49,424 nt of DNA from Comamonas sp. (GCA_021166775.1 JAJPEQ010000011.1:198515-247938); one strand, 5' to 3'. Numbered from the stretch's first letter, positions 26,068 through 34,517 are shown. Numbers and translations: made by a program. The notes: generated from the sequence alone by a model not told the origin.

Positions 26068-26144
26068 CTGCCCGTAGCTCAACTGGATAGAGCAATTGCC
26101 TTCTAAGCAATAGGTCGGGGGTTCAAGTCCCTCCGGGCAGACCA
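26068..26144 (+). tRNA. tRNA-Arg (anticodon TCT)
   Basis: This 77-base cloverleaf has a 7-bp acceptor (CTGCCCG with CGGGCAG), a D-arm starting at GCTC, an anticodon stem ATTGC/GCAAT around loop CTTCTAA (anticodon TCT, reading AGA), a T-arm with TTCAAGT and an encoded CCA at 26142-26144. TATGAT at 26051-26056 is a possible -10 element. Its 3' 24 bases are repeated at 35618-35641, so it is the likely insertion site of the following island. Confidence 0.95.
26121..26144 (+). repeat. Left attachment repeat (3' end of tRNA-Arg)
   Basis: These 24 bases, beginning GTTCAAGTCCCT and running to the CCA end, match 35618-35641 at 22 of 24 positions. Differences are C/G at the 13th base and A/G at the 21st. 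Such repeats of a tRNA 3' end mark the borders of integrated islands. Confidence 0.75.
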
Positions 26145-27056
26145 ATCGACGGTTCCAAAATGTCTCGGAACGTCCCCAAAAACACCGAATAGCTAGCATT
26201 TGGCGCGGGTTACAGTCCCAGAGCGTCCAAATTGATTTCGCTACGCCCGATTGAAGGTTGGGGCACAAAACGGAAAACAAAGGACGAATCTACTCGGTAA
26301 CTGCCGTTTGCTCCCCGTGGCGCTCACCGATCCAGCCTGCCCAAGCGCCTCTTGTCCCGCGGAGAAGGCAAGTTCCTTGCACAGGCAGATGCGGCATGCG
26401 ACCGATTGGAACAAGCTCTGGGACACGTCATATCGCCGGTTACGTGTGGCGTGGCGTCCGCGGATCTGACTGCCCTGCGCGTGCGAACCACCGATGTCGC
26501 AACCCGCTGGTTGTCGGGGTCTGACCGTCAGCCCCCCCTGCGGCCTAGCGAATGACTGCATGGGTTGTGTCGTGAACAGGGTGAGAAAAGGCAGATGGCA
26601 GGGTAGGTCGCCATCCAAGCTGAGGGTGTAGTACAAGCGCGAACGGCCATAAGCAACGTGCGCTGGCACACAGACGGGGGACGCAGCGCCGCTCACACTG
26701 GCCGACATGAATGGATTTGCTGAACTTCGCGCCGGCCCGCCTTGGGTTGCCCCGCGGCGTGCCGTGCGTCCTACGTATACGTCGCTGACGCTCCGACGCC
26801 CGCGTCGAAGAAGCGCCCTCACGCCGACAAACCAATGGCCGAGGATGAATCAAACGGCAACGACAAGGGCAAGCATGCCAAGCCATGAGTGCGTAGCGAC
26901 AGCACGAGCTCCACGCCACGCCCTGCATAGCCACCGGAGCTACGAATGGAGTCGTCAATGAAATCCGCTGTTGGTCTGTCGGCGCTGCTGGTCTTCGCGC
27001 CTGCCAGCGCGCAGGTCGCGGTGAACCGCGATGGCGAACCGATAGAGTAAGGGCGC
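26145..27056. other. 912-base stretch at the left end of the island, no clear gene
   Basis: Frames are open on both strands (for example 26241-26822 minus and 26251-26469 plus) but none has a recognised family, a good ribosome site or consistent codon bias. One 30-codon frame with a signal-like peptide is listed separately (26958-27050). This is where an integrase would be expected beside the tRNA; none is seen, so it may be the eroded remains of one or of other genes. Confidence 0.4.
26958..27050 (+). CDS. Possible 30-residue secreted peptide or gene remnant
   Basis: The frame starts at ATG 26958 and encodes MKSAVGLSALLVFAPASAQV followed by ten polar residues. The first 19 form a convincing signal peptide with an ASA cleavage site. 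GGAG lies about 10 bases upstream. The frame ends 6 bases before the next gene. It could be the 5' remnant of a secreted protein gene or a real tiny exported peptide of the following operon. Confidence 0.3.
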   Translation: MKSAVGLSALLVFAPASAQVAVNRDGEPIE

Positions 27057-27536
27057 ATGGCACGTCTCGTCATCGTCCGGTCCAACAGCGCGACGGCCAC
27101 CTCGTCGGCGGTTCCGCCGGCGGCTGAACCCGTGCGGGCTGCACTGCTCGCGTTGGTGAGCCGGGGCGAGCACACTGGGCAGGTCTCGGAGGCGGCTTTG
27201 GTCACGTGGCGCCGTGTCGAGGCCGAGTTGTCGCCCATTCTCGGTTCCGCGGGTGTCGCGGCGCTGTACCGGCGCAGCCTGGTCCGGGCGCGCGTGGAAG
27301 GTCCGGCACTTGCCGAGGTGTACGACGCGACGGCGTATGCAAAGGGTTTCGAGCCGCTTCGCTACACGCTCTCGAGCCTGTCGCACGCCGATGCCGTCGT
27401 TGCCAGTCGCGCGCTGATGTGGGCCTTCTGGGAGTCGCTGACCGACCTCATCAGTGCGCCACTGACGGCCCGCTTGCTCGAGCCCGCAATCCGCCCTCAA
27501 GCTCCCGAACCAGGCAAGAAGGAGGCCACGCCATGA
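27057..27536 (+). CDS. Unknown protein in operon with KaiC-like ATPase
   Basis: This 159-residue, mainly helical protein has no signal peptide or membrane segment. It has a low-complexity N terminus (SNSATATSSAVPPAAEPV), then VRAALLALVSRGEHTGQVSEAALVTWRRVEAELSPILG and YDATAYAKGFEPLRYTLSSLSHADAV. The stop overlaps the start of the KaiC-like gene (ATGA), so the two are translated together. No family is recognised. A partner or regulator of the KaiC-like ATPase is inferred from coupling only. Confidence 0.6.
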   Translation: MARLVIVRSNSATATSSAVPPAAEPVRAALLALVSRGEHTGQVSEAALVTWRRVEAELSPILGSAGVAALYRRSLVRARVEGPALAEVYDATAYAKGFEPLRYTLSSLSHADAVVASRALMWAFWESLTDLISAPLTARLLEPAIRPQAPEPGKKEATP

Positions 27537-29038
27537 TCGCGATGAAAGCCAAGATCAACCGCCTTCCCACAGGCGTCCCGGGCCTGGATGAAGTTCTGGG
27601 CGGCGGGCTGCCGGAGTTCTCGTTCAATCTCATCGCCGGCCCCCCCGGATGCGGCAAGACGACGCTGGCGCACCAGATCATGTTCTCGCTGTCGACGCCA
27701 GAGCGGCCGGCGCTCTACTTCACGATGCTCGGCGAGCCGCCGCTGAAGATGCTGCGCTATCAGCAACAGTTCGATTTCTTCGATCTCGACAAGCTCAACC
27801 GCTCGATCCGCTTCATCAACCTGGCCGACGAGTTCAAGATCGGCAATCTGGACAGGGTGCTCGAGCGCATTGCCGCGGAGGTCGAAGAGCGAACGCCGGG
27901 CCTGGTGTTCATCGAATCGTTCAGCGCGATGGCGGTGCAGGGGCAGAGCATGAGTCGGCCTCCCGTCGACATACAGCAGTTCAGTCACGACCTGAGCGTG
28001 CTGTTGACGAGTTGGCAGGTAACGACCTTCCTGATCGGCGAATACTTCAGCGGTGCGGTGCCGAATCCGGTGTTCACCGTCTGCGACGGACTGATCTGGC
28101 TGCAGCAGAGTGTCGAGCGCAATTCGATGGTGCGCAAGATGGAAGTCGTGAAGATGCGTGGCCAACCCACGCTGCCGGGGCTGCACAGCTTTCGCATCAG
28201 TGATGCTGGCCTGCACGTGTTCGCGCCGGCGCAGCTCAGCGTGCCTGCGGCACCGGCACCGGTCTCGACCGCGGCGCAGGGCGAGCGGCTGCGACTGGGC
28301 GTCGCACGACTGGACGAGATGTTGGGCGGCGGTCTGCCGGTCGGCTATTCGCTACTTATTGCCGGCCCGTCCGGGTCAGGCAAGAGCATCCTCGCCGCAT
28401 CCTTCCTGGCCGAAGGGGCACGCTTGGGCGAGACGGCCGTCATTGCGGCCTTTGAGCAGCGCCCAGACCGCGCCCGGGGCGCCGGCATTGCCGAACTGGT
28501 GGCGGCCGACCGCATCGGCGTGATCGAGACCTGGGCTCCGGCGCTTTCGGTGGACGAGATCGCGATGCTGTTGATCACCGAGATCCGGCGGCTGAGAGCC
28601 AGTCGCGTGGTGATCGATTCGCTGTCTGGCTTCGTGCTCGCCCTGGCGCCGACCTTCCGCGAAGAATTCCGTCAGTCGCTGTTGCGCCTGGTGTCGGCGC
28701 TGGCCAGCACCGGCGTGACGTTGCTGATGACTTCGGAGCTGGAAGATCGCTTCGATGAGCTCAGCTTCAGCCCGTATGGCACCGCCTTCCTCACCGACGC
28801 GATCATCGTGCAGCGCTATATCGAAGTCGAGAGCCGGCTGCGGCGCTTGATGGCGGTGGTCAAGGTGCGCAATAGCATGCATTCGAACGAGCTGTGCCTG
28901 TTTCACATCGATGATCACGGCATACAGGTCGACGAGATGGTGGCCGATTACGAAGGCTTGCTCGGCGGCCGTCCGCGCCTCAGGCAGGGTGTTCCGGGAA
29001 ATGGCGATGGCACCACCGTGCCGACGTCCGAAGGCTAG
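27533..29038 (+). CDS. KaiC-like double-domain ATPase
   Basis: This 501-residue protein has two RecA-like KaiC domains. Domain 1 (from about residue 10) contains Walker A GPPGCGKTT at 36-44 and domain 2 contains GPSGSGKS at 278-285. Each domain opens with a TGVPGLDEVLGGGLP/LGVARLDEMLGGGLP motif. Compared with cyanobacterial KaiC, the paired catalytic glutamates are changed (GE at 67-68, EQ at 308-309), and the Ser-Thr autophosphorylation pair is replaced by Ala-Phe in GTAFLTD (416-422). Inference: an ATPase switch for signalling rather than a phosphorylation clock. ATG 27533 overlaps the upstream stop, and a diguanylate cyclase follows. Confidence 0.9.
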   Translation: MIAMKAKINRLPTGVPGLDEVLGGGLPEFSFNLIAGPPGCGKTTLAHQIMFSLSTPERPALYFTMLGEPPLKMLRYQQQFDFFDLDKLNRSIRFINLADEFKIGNLDRVLERIAAEVEERTPGLVFIESFSAMAVQGQSMSRPPVDIQQFSHDLSVLLTSWQVTTFLIGEYFSGAVPNPVFTVCDGLIWLQQSVERNSMVRKMEVVKMRGQPTLPGLHSFRISDAGLHVFAPAQLSVPAAPAPVSTAAQGERLRLGVARLDEMLGGGLPVGYSLLIAGPSGSGKSILAASFLAEGARLGETAVIAAFEQRPDRARGAGIAELVAADRIGVIETWAPALSVDEIAMLLITEIRRLRASRVVIDSLSGFVLALAPTFREEFRQSLLRLVSALASTGVTLLMTSELEDRFDELSFSPYGTAFLTDAIIVQRYIEVESRLRRLMAVVKVRNSMHSNELCLFHIDDHGIQVDEMVADYEGLLGGRPRLRQGVPGNGDGTTVPTSEG

Positions 29039-29053
29039 GCAGGAGGAACGACG

Positions 29054-29863
29054 ATGAAAGACAAACCGTCCACTCTGGGCACGGCGCGCGCTTCGCCGCC
29101 CACGCACACCGCGCTCAAACGCCAGATTGCCGGGCTGCGCGCCGAACTGGAAAGCCTGCAACTCGAGCTGGCGGCCGCGCGCAGTGGGCTGGAGGGCAGT
29201 CGCGGTGCCCAGCTGCGGGATGCCAACGAGCAACTTGTGCTGGCGGCACTGCGCGCGCAAAACGTGGCCGATGCGGCCGCAGGTGATCTGAACGAGTTGA
29301 CTCGCACCAGCCAACGCGACGCGTTGACCGGCATGCCCAACCGTGCTCTGATGCGCGACCGGCTCGAGCAGGCGTTCACCCTCGCGAGGCGGCACGGCAT
29401 GCGCGCTGCCGTGCTGTTCGTCGACCTCGACGGGTTCAAGCCCATCAATGATGAGTTGGGCCATGCCGCCGGTGACGAAGTGCTGCAACTGCTGGCACGC
29501 CGGATGGAGTCGGTGGTTCGAGCGTTGGACACGGTCAGCCGCCACGGTGGCGACGAGTTTCTCGTCCTGCTGGCCGAACTGACGCAAGCATCAGACGCGC
29601 AGGGTATTGCCAAGAAGATGCTCGCCGCCCTGGCAGAACCTTTCGTGGTTCAGTCCCGGAGGCTGCGATTGACGGCGAGCATCGGCATCGCCCTGTTTCC
29701 GGATGACGGTGCGGATGTGGTGGAGCTCGTCGAGCATGCCGACGCGGCGATGTATCGTGTCAAGCATCGTGGCGGTGGGGGTTTCGAGCTTCACGATCAG
29801 TCCGTCGCACTACGCCCACTTCCGGATTCCGCCGATGCGGATGAAGCATCACGTCGCGGATGA
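29054..29863 (+). CDS. Diguanylate cyclase (GGDEF), soluble with coiled coil
   Basis: This 269-residue protein has an N-terminal helical coiled-coil part at about 20-80 (LKRQIAGLRAELESLQLELA) and a GGDEF domain from about 88 (RDALTGMPNRALM). The active-site GGDEF is intact at 165-169, with an inhibitory-site RxxD motif (RALD, 156-159) five residues before it, so it should make cyclic di-GMP and be subject to product inhibition. No membrane segment or sensor domain is seen; control may come from the KaiC-like ATPase encoded 15 bases upstream. AGGAGG-type site lies before the start. Confidence 0.93.
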   Translation: MKDKPSTLGTARASPPTHTALKRQIAGLRAELESLQLELAAARSGLEGSRGAQLRDANEQLVLAALRAQNVADAAAGDLNELTRTSQRDALTGMPNRALMRDRLEQAFTLARRHGMRAAVLFVDLDGFKPINDELGHAAGDEVLQLLARRMESVVRALDTVSRHGGDEFLVLLAELTQASDAQGIAKKMLAALAEPFVVQSRRLRLTASIGIALFPDDGADVVELVEHADAAMYRVKHRGGGGFELHDQSVALRPLPDSADADEASRRG

Positions 29864-30026
29864 GCATGCAACCGCAGCCCGGTGCTCGAAGAATTGCTTG
29901 GGCTCAACCGCGCTGCCGACATCCTGCTGGCGCTGACCGACCCAGCAAAGTGGCGCCGTCGGGTTCAATTGTGGTCGACGCGCTCGGCGACGAAGGGCCG
30001 CTGGCACGCCTCGATTCGGGTCGACG

Positions 30027-30185
30027 TCAGCCGACCCTGCGCCCGCTGATGATCTGCAACAGTATGACCACGACGGCGATCACGAGCAGGACGTGGATGA
30101 AGCCGCCCATGGTGACGGAGCTGACCATGCCGAGCAGCCAGAGCACGATGAGAATGACTGCGAGGGTGTAGAGCATGTTGATCAT
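30027..30185 (-). CDS. Small two-helix membrane protein (lmo0937/DUF5670-like)
   Basis: This 52-residue product starts with ATG 30185. It reads MINMLYTLAVILIVLWLLGM then GGFIHVLLVIAVVVILLQIIS, two hydrophobic segments joined by a GGF turn and ending in GRRVG. This fits a very small membrane protein family common near stress genes. The longer open frame upstream has no support. Function is unknown. Confidence 0.7.
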   Translation of the reverse strand: MINMLYTLAVILIVLWLLGMVSSVTMGGFIHVLLVIAVVVILLQIISGRRVG

Positions 30186-30303
30186 CGTGCGACTTTCGCC
30201 GCCGATTTCGCAAATTGTCGAGGCAGAAAATTCCGTCTCGATGGAGTGAAGGCGCCGCTGGGTCGACCCGGCCCGGGTAGTGCCATCCCGACGCCGATTG
30301 AGA

Positions 30304-30522
30304 TTACTTCTTCCCGACCTCGTTGCCGATGACGCCGCCGACCACGGCACCGCCGACAGTGCCGATTGCGCTGCCACCAGTGAGCACGGCGCCGCCAACG
30401 GCACCGATGCCCGCACCGACGGCCATGTCCTGGTCGCGCGTCGACATACCTGAGCAGGCGCCCAGGGCGACGACCGCAGTTGCGGCCAGCAGGGTCAGTA
30501 CGCGTCGATTGATGATTCTCAT
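30304..30522 (-). CDS. Glycine-zipper lipoprotein (OsmB-like)
   Basis: This 72-residue product starts with ATG 30522, with AAGGAG just upstream on the minus strand. A lipoprotein signal ends in the lipobox LGAC. The mature part is a glycine zipper (GAGIGAVGGAVLTGGSAIG and GGAVVGGVIGNEVGKK), as in OsmB, an osmotically induced outer membrane lipoprotein. It faces the small two-helix protein gene and is divergent from the BON-domain gene. Confidence 0.8.
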   Translation of the reverse strand: MRIINRRVLTLLAATAVVALGACSGMSTRDQDMAVGAGIGAVGGAVLTGGSAIGTVGGAVVGGVIGNEVGKK

Positions 30523-30778
30523 GTCGAACTCCTTGTGAGCGGCGTCGCGAAATGCGACGACCAGACACAGGGTAGGACGTGCGGGGAGGCTCGTCTGTGC
30601 GTTGCAGCACGTTGCGTGATGACGACCAATGTGCTGCAGCGCACCGACAGCGTGGATCAGACGCTTCAAGCTACGTTGCGTTCGCTGGATTCCAACGAGT
30701 CCGGCACGCCGCAATGGCGGACCGGTCGACCCATCGGGTCGGCCCCAGACCGCAGCCGCAATCAGAAGGACATTCATC

Positions 30779-31099
30779 ATGAGAACCTCTATCGCTCGTC
30801 GCATCGCAGCTTCCGCGACGCTCTTCATCGGCGCCATGACCATCGTGGCGTGCGCCTCGACTGCTCACACCGAGGGCACCGGCGGGTACATCGACGACAC
30901 CGTCATCACGACCAAGGTCAAAGCCGCAGTGCTCGGCGACCCAAACCTGAAGTCGGCCGAGATCAACGTTGAAACGTTCAAGGGCCGCGTGCAGTTGAGC
31001 GGCTTCGTCGGCTCGCAGGCGGACATCAACCAGGCTGTCAAGGTGGCGCGTGGCGTGGAAGGCGTGACCTCGGTGACCAACGACATGAAGCTGAAGTGA
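30779..31099 (+). CDS. BON-domain periplasmic protein
   Basis: This 106-residue product starts with ATG 30779. A signal peptide or lipoprotein leader (FIGAMTIVACAS) is followed by a single BON domain, DDTVITTKVKAAVLGDPNLKSAEINVETFKGRVQLSGFV, ending GVEGVTSVTNDMKLK. BON proteins (OsmY-like) bind membranes or act in envelope stress. The region 30523-30778 before it holds the divergent promoters. Confidence 0.88.
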   Translation: MRTSIARRIAASATLFIGAMTIVACASTAHTEGTGGYIDDTVITTKVKAAVLGDPNLKSAEINVETFKGRVQLSGFVGSQADINQAVKVARGVEGVTSVTNDMKLK

Positions 31100-31171
31100 A
31101 ATCGAACGCAGACCGGTCGCACCCTGCAGTGCGGCGCGTGGCCTGCCTACCCCACCACCCCAAGGAATGAC

Positions 31172-31723
31172 ATGAAACTTCACTACAAACTCCAGACGGC
31201 GGCGCTGATTGCCGGCTTGCTGCTCTTGCCGCTGGCCAAGGCGGCCGACATGACCGAGGCCGACTACGCGCTTGGCAAGACGCGCATCAGCGCAACCTAC
31301 AAGGCCGCCGAATCGGCGTGCAATGCCCTTGCGGGCAACGCCAAGGACATCTGCGCCGAGCAGGCCCTTGGCAATCGGAGGGTTGCGCTTGCCGAGTTGG
31401 AATCCGGTCGTTCCGGAAAAATCGGCGGCCTCAACAAAGTCGCAGTGGCTCAAGCCGATGCGAATTTTGCCGTCGCCAAGGAGCGCTGTGACGATACGGC
31501 CGGAAACGTCAAGGACGTCTGCATGAAGGAAGCCGAAGCGGCGCACACCAGCGCGCTTGCCGACGCCAGGATGGGCAAGCAGATCGGCGAGGCCCGCACC
31601 GAGGCCGCCGACGAAAAACGCAACGCCGAATTCAAGGTGGCCATCGAGAAATGCGATGCCGCCAGTGGAGACGCCAAGAGTCAATGCGTTGTCGCTGCCA
31701 AGACGAAATTTGGCAAGAACTGA
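31172..31723 (+). CDS. Periplasmic protein with three C-x10-C repeats
   Basis: This 183-residue product has a signal peptide (LIAGLLLLPLAKAAD). The mature protein is helical and has three repeats of the form C-x4-G-x2-K-x2-C: CNALAGNAKDIC, CDDTAGNVKDVC and CDAASGDAKSQC, each with ten residues between the cysteines. The spacing suggests three small disulphide loops or metal sites, but this is not known. Family not recognised. Its neighbours are envelope and stress proteins. RBS AAGGAATGAC precedes ATG 31172. Confidence 0.7.
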   Translation: MKLHYKLQTAALIAGLLLLPLAKAADMTEADYALGKTRISATYKAAESACNALAGNAKDICAEQALGNRRVALAELESGRSGKIGGLNKVAVAQADANFAVAKERCDDTAGNVKDVCMKEAEAAHTSALADARMGKQIGEARTEAADEKRNAEFKVAIEKCDAASGDAKSQCVVAAKTKFGKN

Positions 31724-31792
31724 AGCGCGCACTGTCGCCGCCAGGCGCCCAAGACCGCGGGTACCCGCATTTTCACCTCAACCAGGACCCTT

Positions 31793-32080
31793 ATGACAAA
31801 GACCCGCACCGAGTACACCGAGAAGATGAAGCGCCAGCTCGACGCCCTGAATGCGAACATGGATGCGCTGGAGACCAGGGCAAGCGAAGCGAAAGCCGAT
31901 GCCCGCGATAAGTACAAGACCGAGATGGCCAAGCTGCGCCATCAATCGAAACTGGCCCATACCAAGCTCGATGAAATCGCGGCCGCCGGGGAGGCCGGTT
32001 GGGTCAACATGGTCGCGGAGATGGACAAGGTTCGTGACGCTTTTGTCCACTCCTTCAACAGCTTCAAGTCCCGGGTCTGA
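31793..32080 (+). CDS. Small coiled-coil protein
   Basis: This 95-residue, highly charged helical protein reads MTKTRTEYTEKMKRQLDALN then MDALETRASEAKADARDKYK, with heptad-like spacing to about residue 65 and a final DKVRDAFVHSFNSFKSRV. No signal peptide, no membrane segment. Similar small helical proteins sit beside stress genes in betaproteobacteria. No enzymatic motif. Confidence 0.6.
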   Translation: MTKTRTEYTEKMKRQLDALNANMDALETRASEAKADARDKYKTEMAKLRHQSKLAHTKLDEIAAAGEAGWVNMVAEMDKVRDAFVHSFNSFKSRV

Positions 32081-32136
32081 GCCCGGCGCGGCGGCTGCCT
32101 TGCGGCCGAACCACGCTCTTTTTGAACGGAACTTCC

Positions 32137-32355
32137 ATGAACATTCGCAAGATCGTAGCCGTCCTCCTGATCGTTGGCGGCGCCCTGGCGCTTGCCTTCG
32201 GCGGGCTGAGCTACACGAGCACGACGCAGAAGGCCGAGATCGGTCCTATTCATCTCAACGTGTCCGAAGAGCACCGGATCAATATCCCCGTGTGGGCCGG
32301 CATCGCGGCCATCGTCGGTGGCGTGCTGTTGCTGACGGGCCTCGGTCGGCGCTGA
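32137..32355 (+). CDS. Small two-helix membrane protein (DUF3185-like)
   Basis: This 72-residue product starts with ATG 32137 (an ATG at 32122 is in frame). Two hydrophobic segments (IVAVLLIVGGALALAFGGL and PVWAGIAAIVGGVLLLTGLG) flank a polar loop containing EHRINI. Small membrane protein of a stress cluster; function unknown. It is convergent with the Crp-like gene, with 15 bases between. Confidence 0.65.
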   Translation: MNIRKIVAVLLIVGGALALAFGGLSYTSTTQKAEIGPIHLNVSEEHRINIPVWAGIAAIVGGVLLLTGLGRR

Positions 32356-32370
32356 TGACGTGTCGACGCT

Positions 32371-33090
32371 TCAGGTCGCCATGGTCTTCGGCAACAGCCG
32401 GTCGTACTCTTGCTTGACTACGGCGTAGCACTCGCAGGTGCGCTTCGCAAGACCTGCCCGATCGAGCACCGTGATTCTGCCGCGCTGGTACTCGATCAGG
32501 CCGTCGTTCTGCAGCTTGCCGGCGGCCATAGTCACGCCTTCGCGGCGCACGCCGAGCATGTTGGCGATCAACTCTTGCGTCATCACAAGCTCGTTGCCAG
32601 GCAGCCGGTCCAGACTCAGCAGCAACCAGCGGCAAAGCTGCTGGTCGAGCGAATGATGCCGGTTGCATACCGCCGTCTGCGTCATCTGGGTGATCAACGC
32701 CTGGGTGTAGCGCAGCAACAGGTGCAGCACCGGCCCGGCGCGGTTGAACTCGAGCATCATCTGCTGCGAGTTCAGGCGCAGGCCCCTGCCGGCGCTTTGC
32801 ACCACCGCGCGGCTGGTTGTCGATTCGCCGCCCATGAACAGCGAGATGCCGATCAACCCCTCGAAGCCGACCACCGCGATCTCGGCCGAGGCACCGTTCT
32901 CCATCAGGTACAACAGCGAAATGATCGCGGTCGTCGGAAAGTACACGTAGCTCAGCCGTGTGCCCGATTCGTAGAGTACCTTGCCCAGCGGCAGATCGAC
33001 TGCCTCGAGGTAGGGCAGCCAGCGCTCGAGTTCGACATCTGGCACGGCCGCAAGCAACTGGTTTTGGCGGGCCTCGAGAGCGTCGATCAT
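32371..33090 (-). CDS. Crp/Fnr family transcriptional regulator
   Basis: This 239-residue product starts with ATG 33090; longer in-frame starts exist but have no support. It has an N-terminal cyclic nucleotide-binding fold (LYESGTRLSYVYFPTTAIIS and EIAVVGFEGLIGISLFMGG) and a C-terminal HTH (TQELIANMLGVRREGVTMAA) of the Crp type. There is no N-terminal cysteine cluster, so it is not an Fnr oxygen sensor, and the phosphate-binding cassette is degenerate. This type is often annotated as a stress regulator in betaproteobacteria. Targets unknown; the nearby small stress genes are candidates. Confidence 0.88.
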   Translation of the reverse strand: MIDALEARQNQLLAAVPDVELERWLPYLEAVDLPLGKVLYESGTRLSYVYFPTTAIISLLYLMENGASAEIAVVGFEGLIGISLFMGGESTTSRAVVQSAGRGLRLNSQQMMLEFNRAGPVLHLLLRYTQALITQMTQTAVCNRHHSLDQQLCRWLLLSLDRLPGNELVMTQELIANMLGVRREGVTMAAGKLQNDGLIEYQRGRITVLDRAGLAKRTCECYAVVKQEYDRLLPKTMAT

Positions 33091-33338
33091 GAGGAGTCCA
33101 GAAGGGTCGACGATCGTGTCGGTGCCGACAATGCTAACAAAACGCGTAGCGGCGCGAGGCGGGGTGCAAGGGCACACCGCCTTCGCGTTCTGATCGAGCC
33201 CGCTGTTGCGCCTGAAGCGCTGCATCACCAAGATTCGGAGGTGCTGCACTTCTGGGTGCAGATCGGCGACGTGCTCGTCGGCGCAAGCATCGACAAGACG
33301 ATCCTGTTGCGTGAGCATGACCCGCGCATTGGTACCGA

Positions 33339-34517
33339 ATGAGTGATCTCTCGCGGCCTGTTGCTGACGACATCGAGGCGGGCCATGACCGCGTCGCGCC
33401 CAAGTTGGGCCGCAGCCCGGCCGTGGTGATTCTGGCGACGATTGGCCTGGTCGCAGCGCTGTATTTCGCGCGCGGATTTGTCGTCCCCGTGCTGATCGGC
33501 ATCCTGGCCAGTTACACCCTGCGCCCGCTCGTTGATCGGCTCCAATCACGCTACCTGCCCCGACCGGTGGCCGCGGCACTCGTGCTCGCGCTGCTGGCGG
33601 GCGGCGTCGGATATGTCGCCATTGCAGTGAGCGGCCAGGCGGCAGTGATGATCGAGAAGCTGCCCGAGGCCGCGCGCAAGTTGCGCCAGAGCCAGACGGT
33701 TTCGCGCGAAAGTACGCCGACGCCACTGCAGAACGTACAGGAGGCGGCTCAAGAGTTGCAACGTGCCGCCGCCGATGCGGCGCAGGCGCACGGCACACGT
33801 GCCGCGTCCCGCCCGAGCGCTGAAGCTTCGTGGTGGTTGCAGGACTACGCGCTCGCGCAGTCGGCACTGCTGCTCGCGGTGCTGGCACAGATGCCCATCG
33901 TGCTGCTGTTGACCTACTTCCTGTTGGCATCGGGAGATCATTTCCGGCGCAAGCTGGTCGAGTTCGTCGGCCCCACGTTATCGCGCAAGAAGGACGCGCT
34001 GCGGACTTTGGTTGAGATCGACACGCAGGTGCAACGCTACCTGCTCGTGATGTTCGCTTCGAACGCACTGGTCGGTGTGACGACCGGGCTTGCGTTCTGG
34101 GTGCTTGGCGTGGATCAAGCCGGAGCCTGGGGCGTTCTTGCTGGCGTGCTGCACTTCGTTCCCTACCTCGGCCCGCTGCTATTGGCAGGCGCAGCCGGCG
34201 TTGCCGGCTACCTGCAGTTCGGGGCGCTGCTGCCGGCGCTCGGCGTCGTGGCGGTGGCAACATTTATCGGCGGCTCGATCGGGATGGGCCTCACGATCTG
34301 GCTGCAGAGCCGCTATTCGCGCATCAACGCGGCCGTGCTGTTCATCGCGCTGCTGTTCTTCGGCTGGCTGTGGGGCGTAGCCGGGCGTGTCCGAATTTCT
34401 GTGTGCGAGGCTCGACTGCCGCAATGCGCGCTATCGCACAGACGGACTCCGAAGCCTCGGTCAGAGTACGCCATGCACCCTGCCAGGGTGCACGAATACT
34501 CAAAGGAACGACCATGA
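33339..34517 (+). CDS. AI-2E family permease (PerM-like), C terminus altered
   Basis: This 392-residue frame from ATG 33339 has the AI-2E/PerM pattern: several hydrophobic segments, [43 protein letters not shown] and [18 protein letters not shown]. Normal members continue from FGWLWGVAG into a hydrophobic ALLAVPLL-type segment. Here, after FGWLWGVAG (about residue 348), the sequence changes to unrelated residues ([13 protein letters not shown] and following), so the last helix is lost. The break at about 34383 looks like a deletion or recombination joint. The gene is possibly non-functional. Confidence 0.7.
   Translation: MSDLSRPVADDIEAGHDRVAPKLGRSPAVVILATIGLVAALYFARGFVVPVLIGILASYTLRPLVDRLQSRYLPRPVAAALVLALLAGGVGYVAIAVSGQAAVMIEKLPEAARKLRQSQTVSRESTPTPLQNVQEAAQELQRAAADAAQAHGTRAASRPSAEASWWLQDYALAQSALLLAVLAQMPIVLLLTYFLLASGDHFRRKLVEFVGPTLSRKKDALRTLVEIDTQVQRYLLVMFASNALVGVTTGLAFWVLGVDQAGAWGVLAGVLHFVPYLGPLLLAGAAGVAGYLQFGALLPALGVVAVATFIGGSIGMGLTIWLQSRYSRINAAVLFIALLFFGWLWGVAGRVRISVCEARLPQCALSHRRTPKPRSEYAMHPARVHEYSKERP
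34474..34492 (+). repeat. Inverted repeat in the leader of the collagen-like gene
   Basis: Perfect 8-bp arms TGCACCCT and AGGGTGCA enclose GCC, 22 bases before the collagen-like start. There is no T-run after it. Possible operator or leader structure. Confidence 0.45.

Noticed and set aside
26241-26822. 193-codon minus-strand frame after the tRNA, tested as an integrase
   Set aside because: No tyrosine recombinase motif (R..HxxR..Y), no ribosome site and no recognised similarity.
33172-33342. Frame ending LHFWVQIGDVLVGASIDKTILLREHDPRIG before the AI-2E gene
   Set aside because: It looks protein-like but has no start within its likely length and no family I can name with confidence; possibly a gene remnant.
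33091-34263. Upstream extension of the Crp-like frame to 630 codons
   Set aside because: The extension is antisense to the AI-2E permease gene and has arginine-rich shadow composition; the Crp fold begins after 33090.
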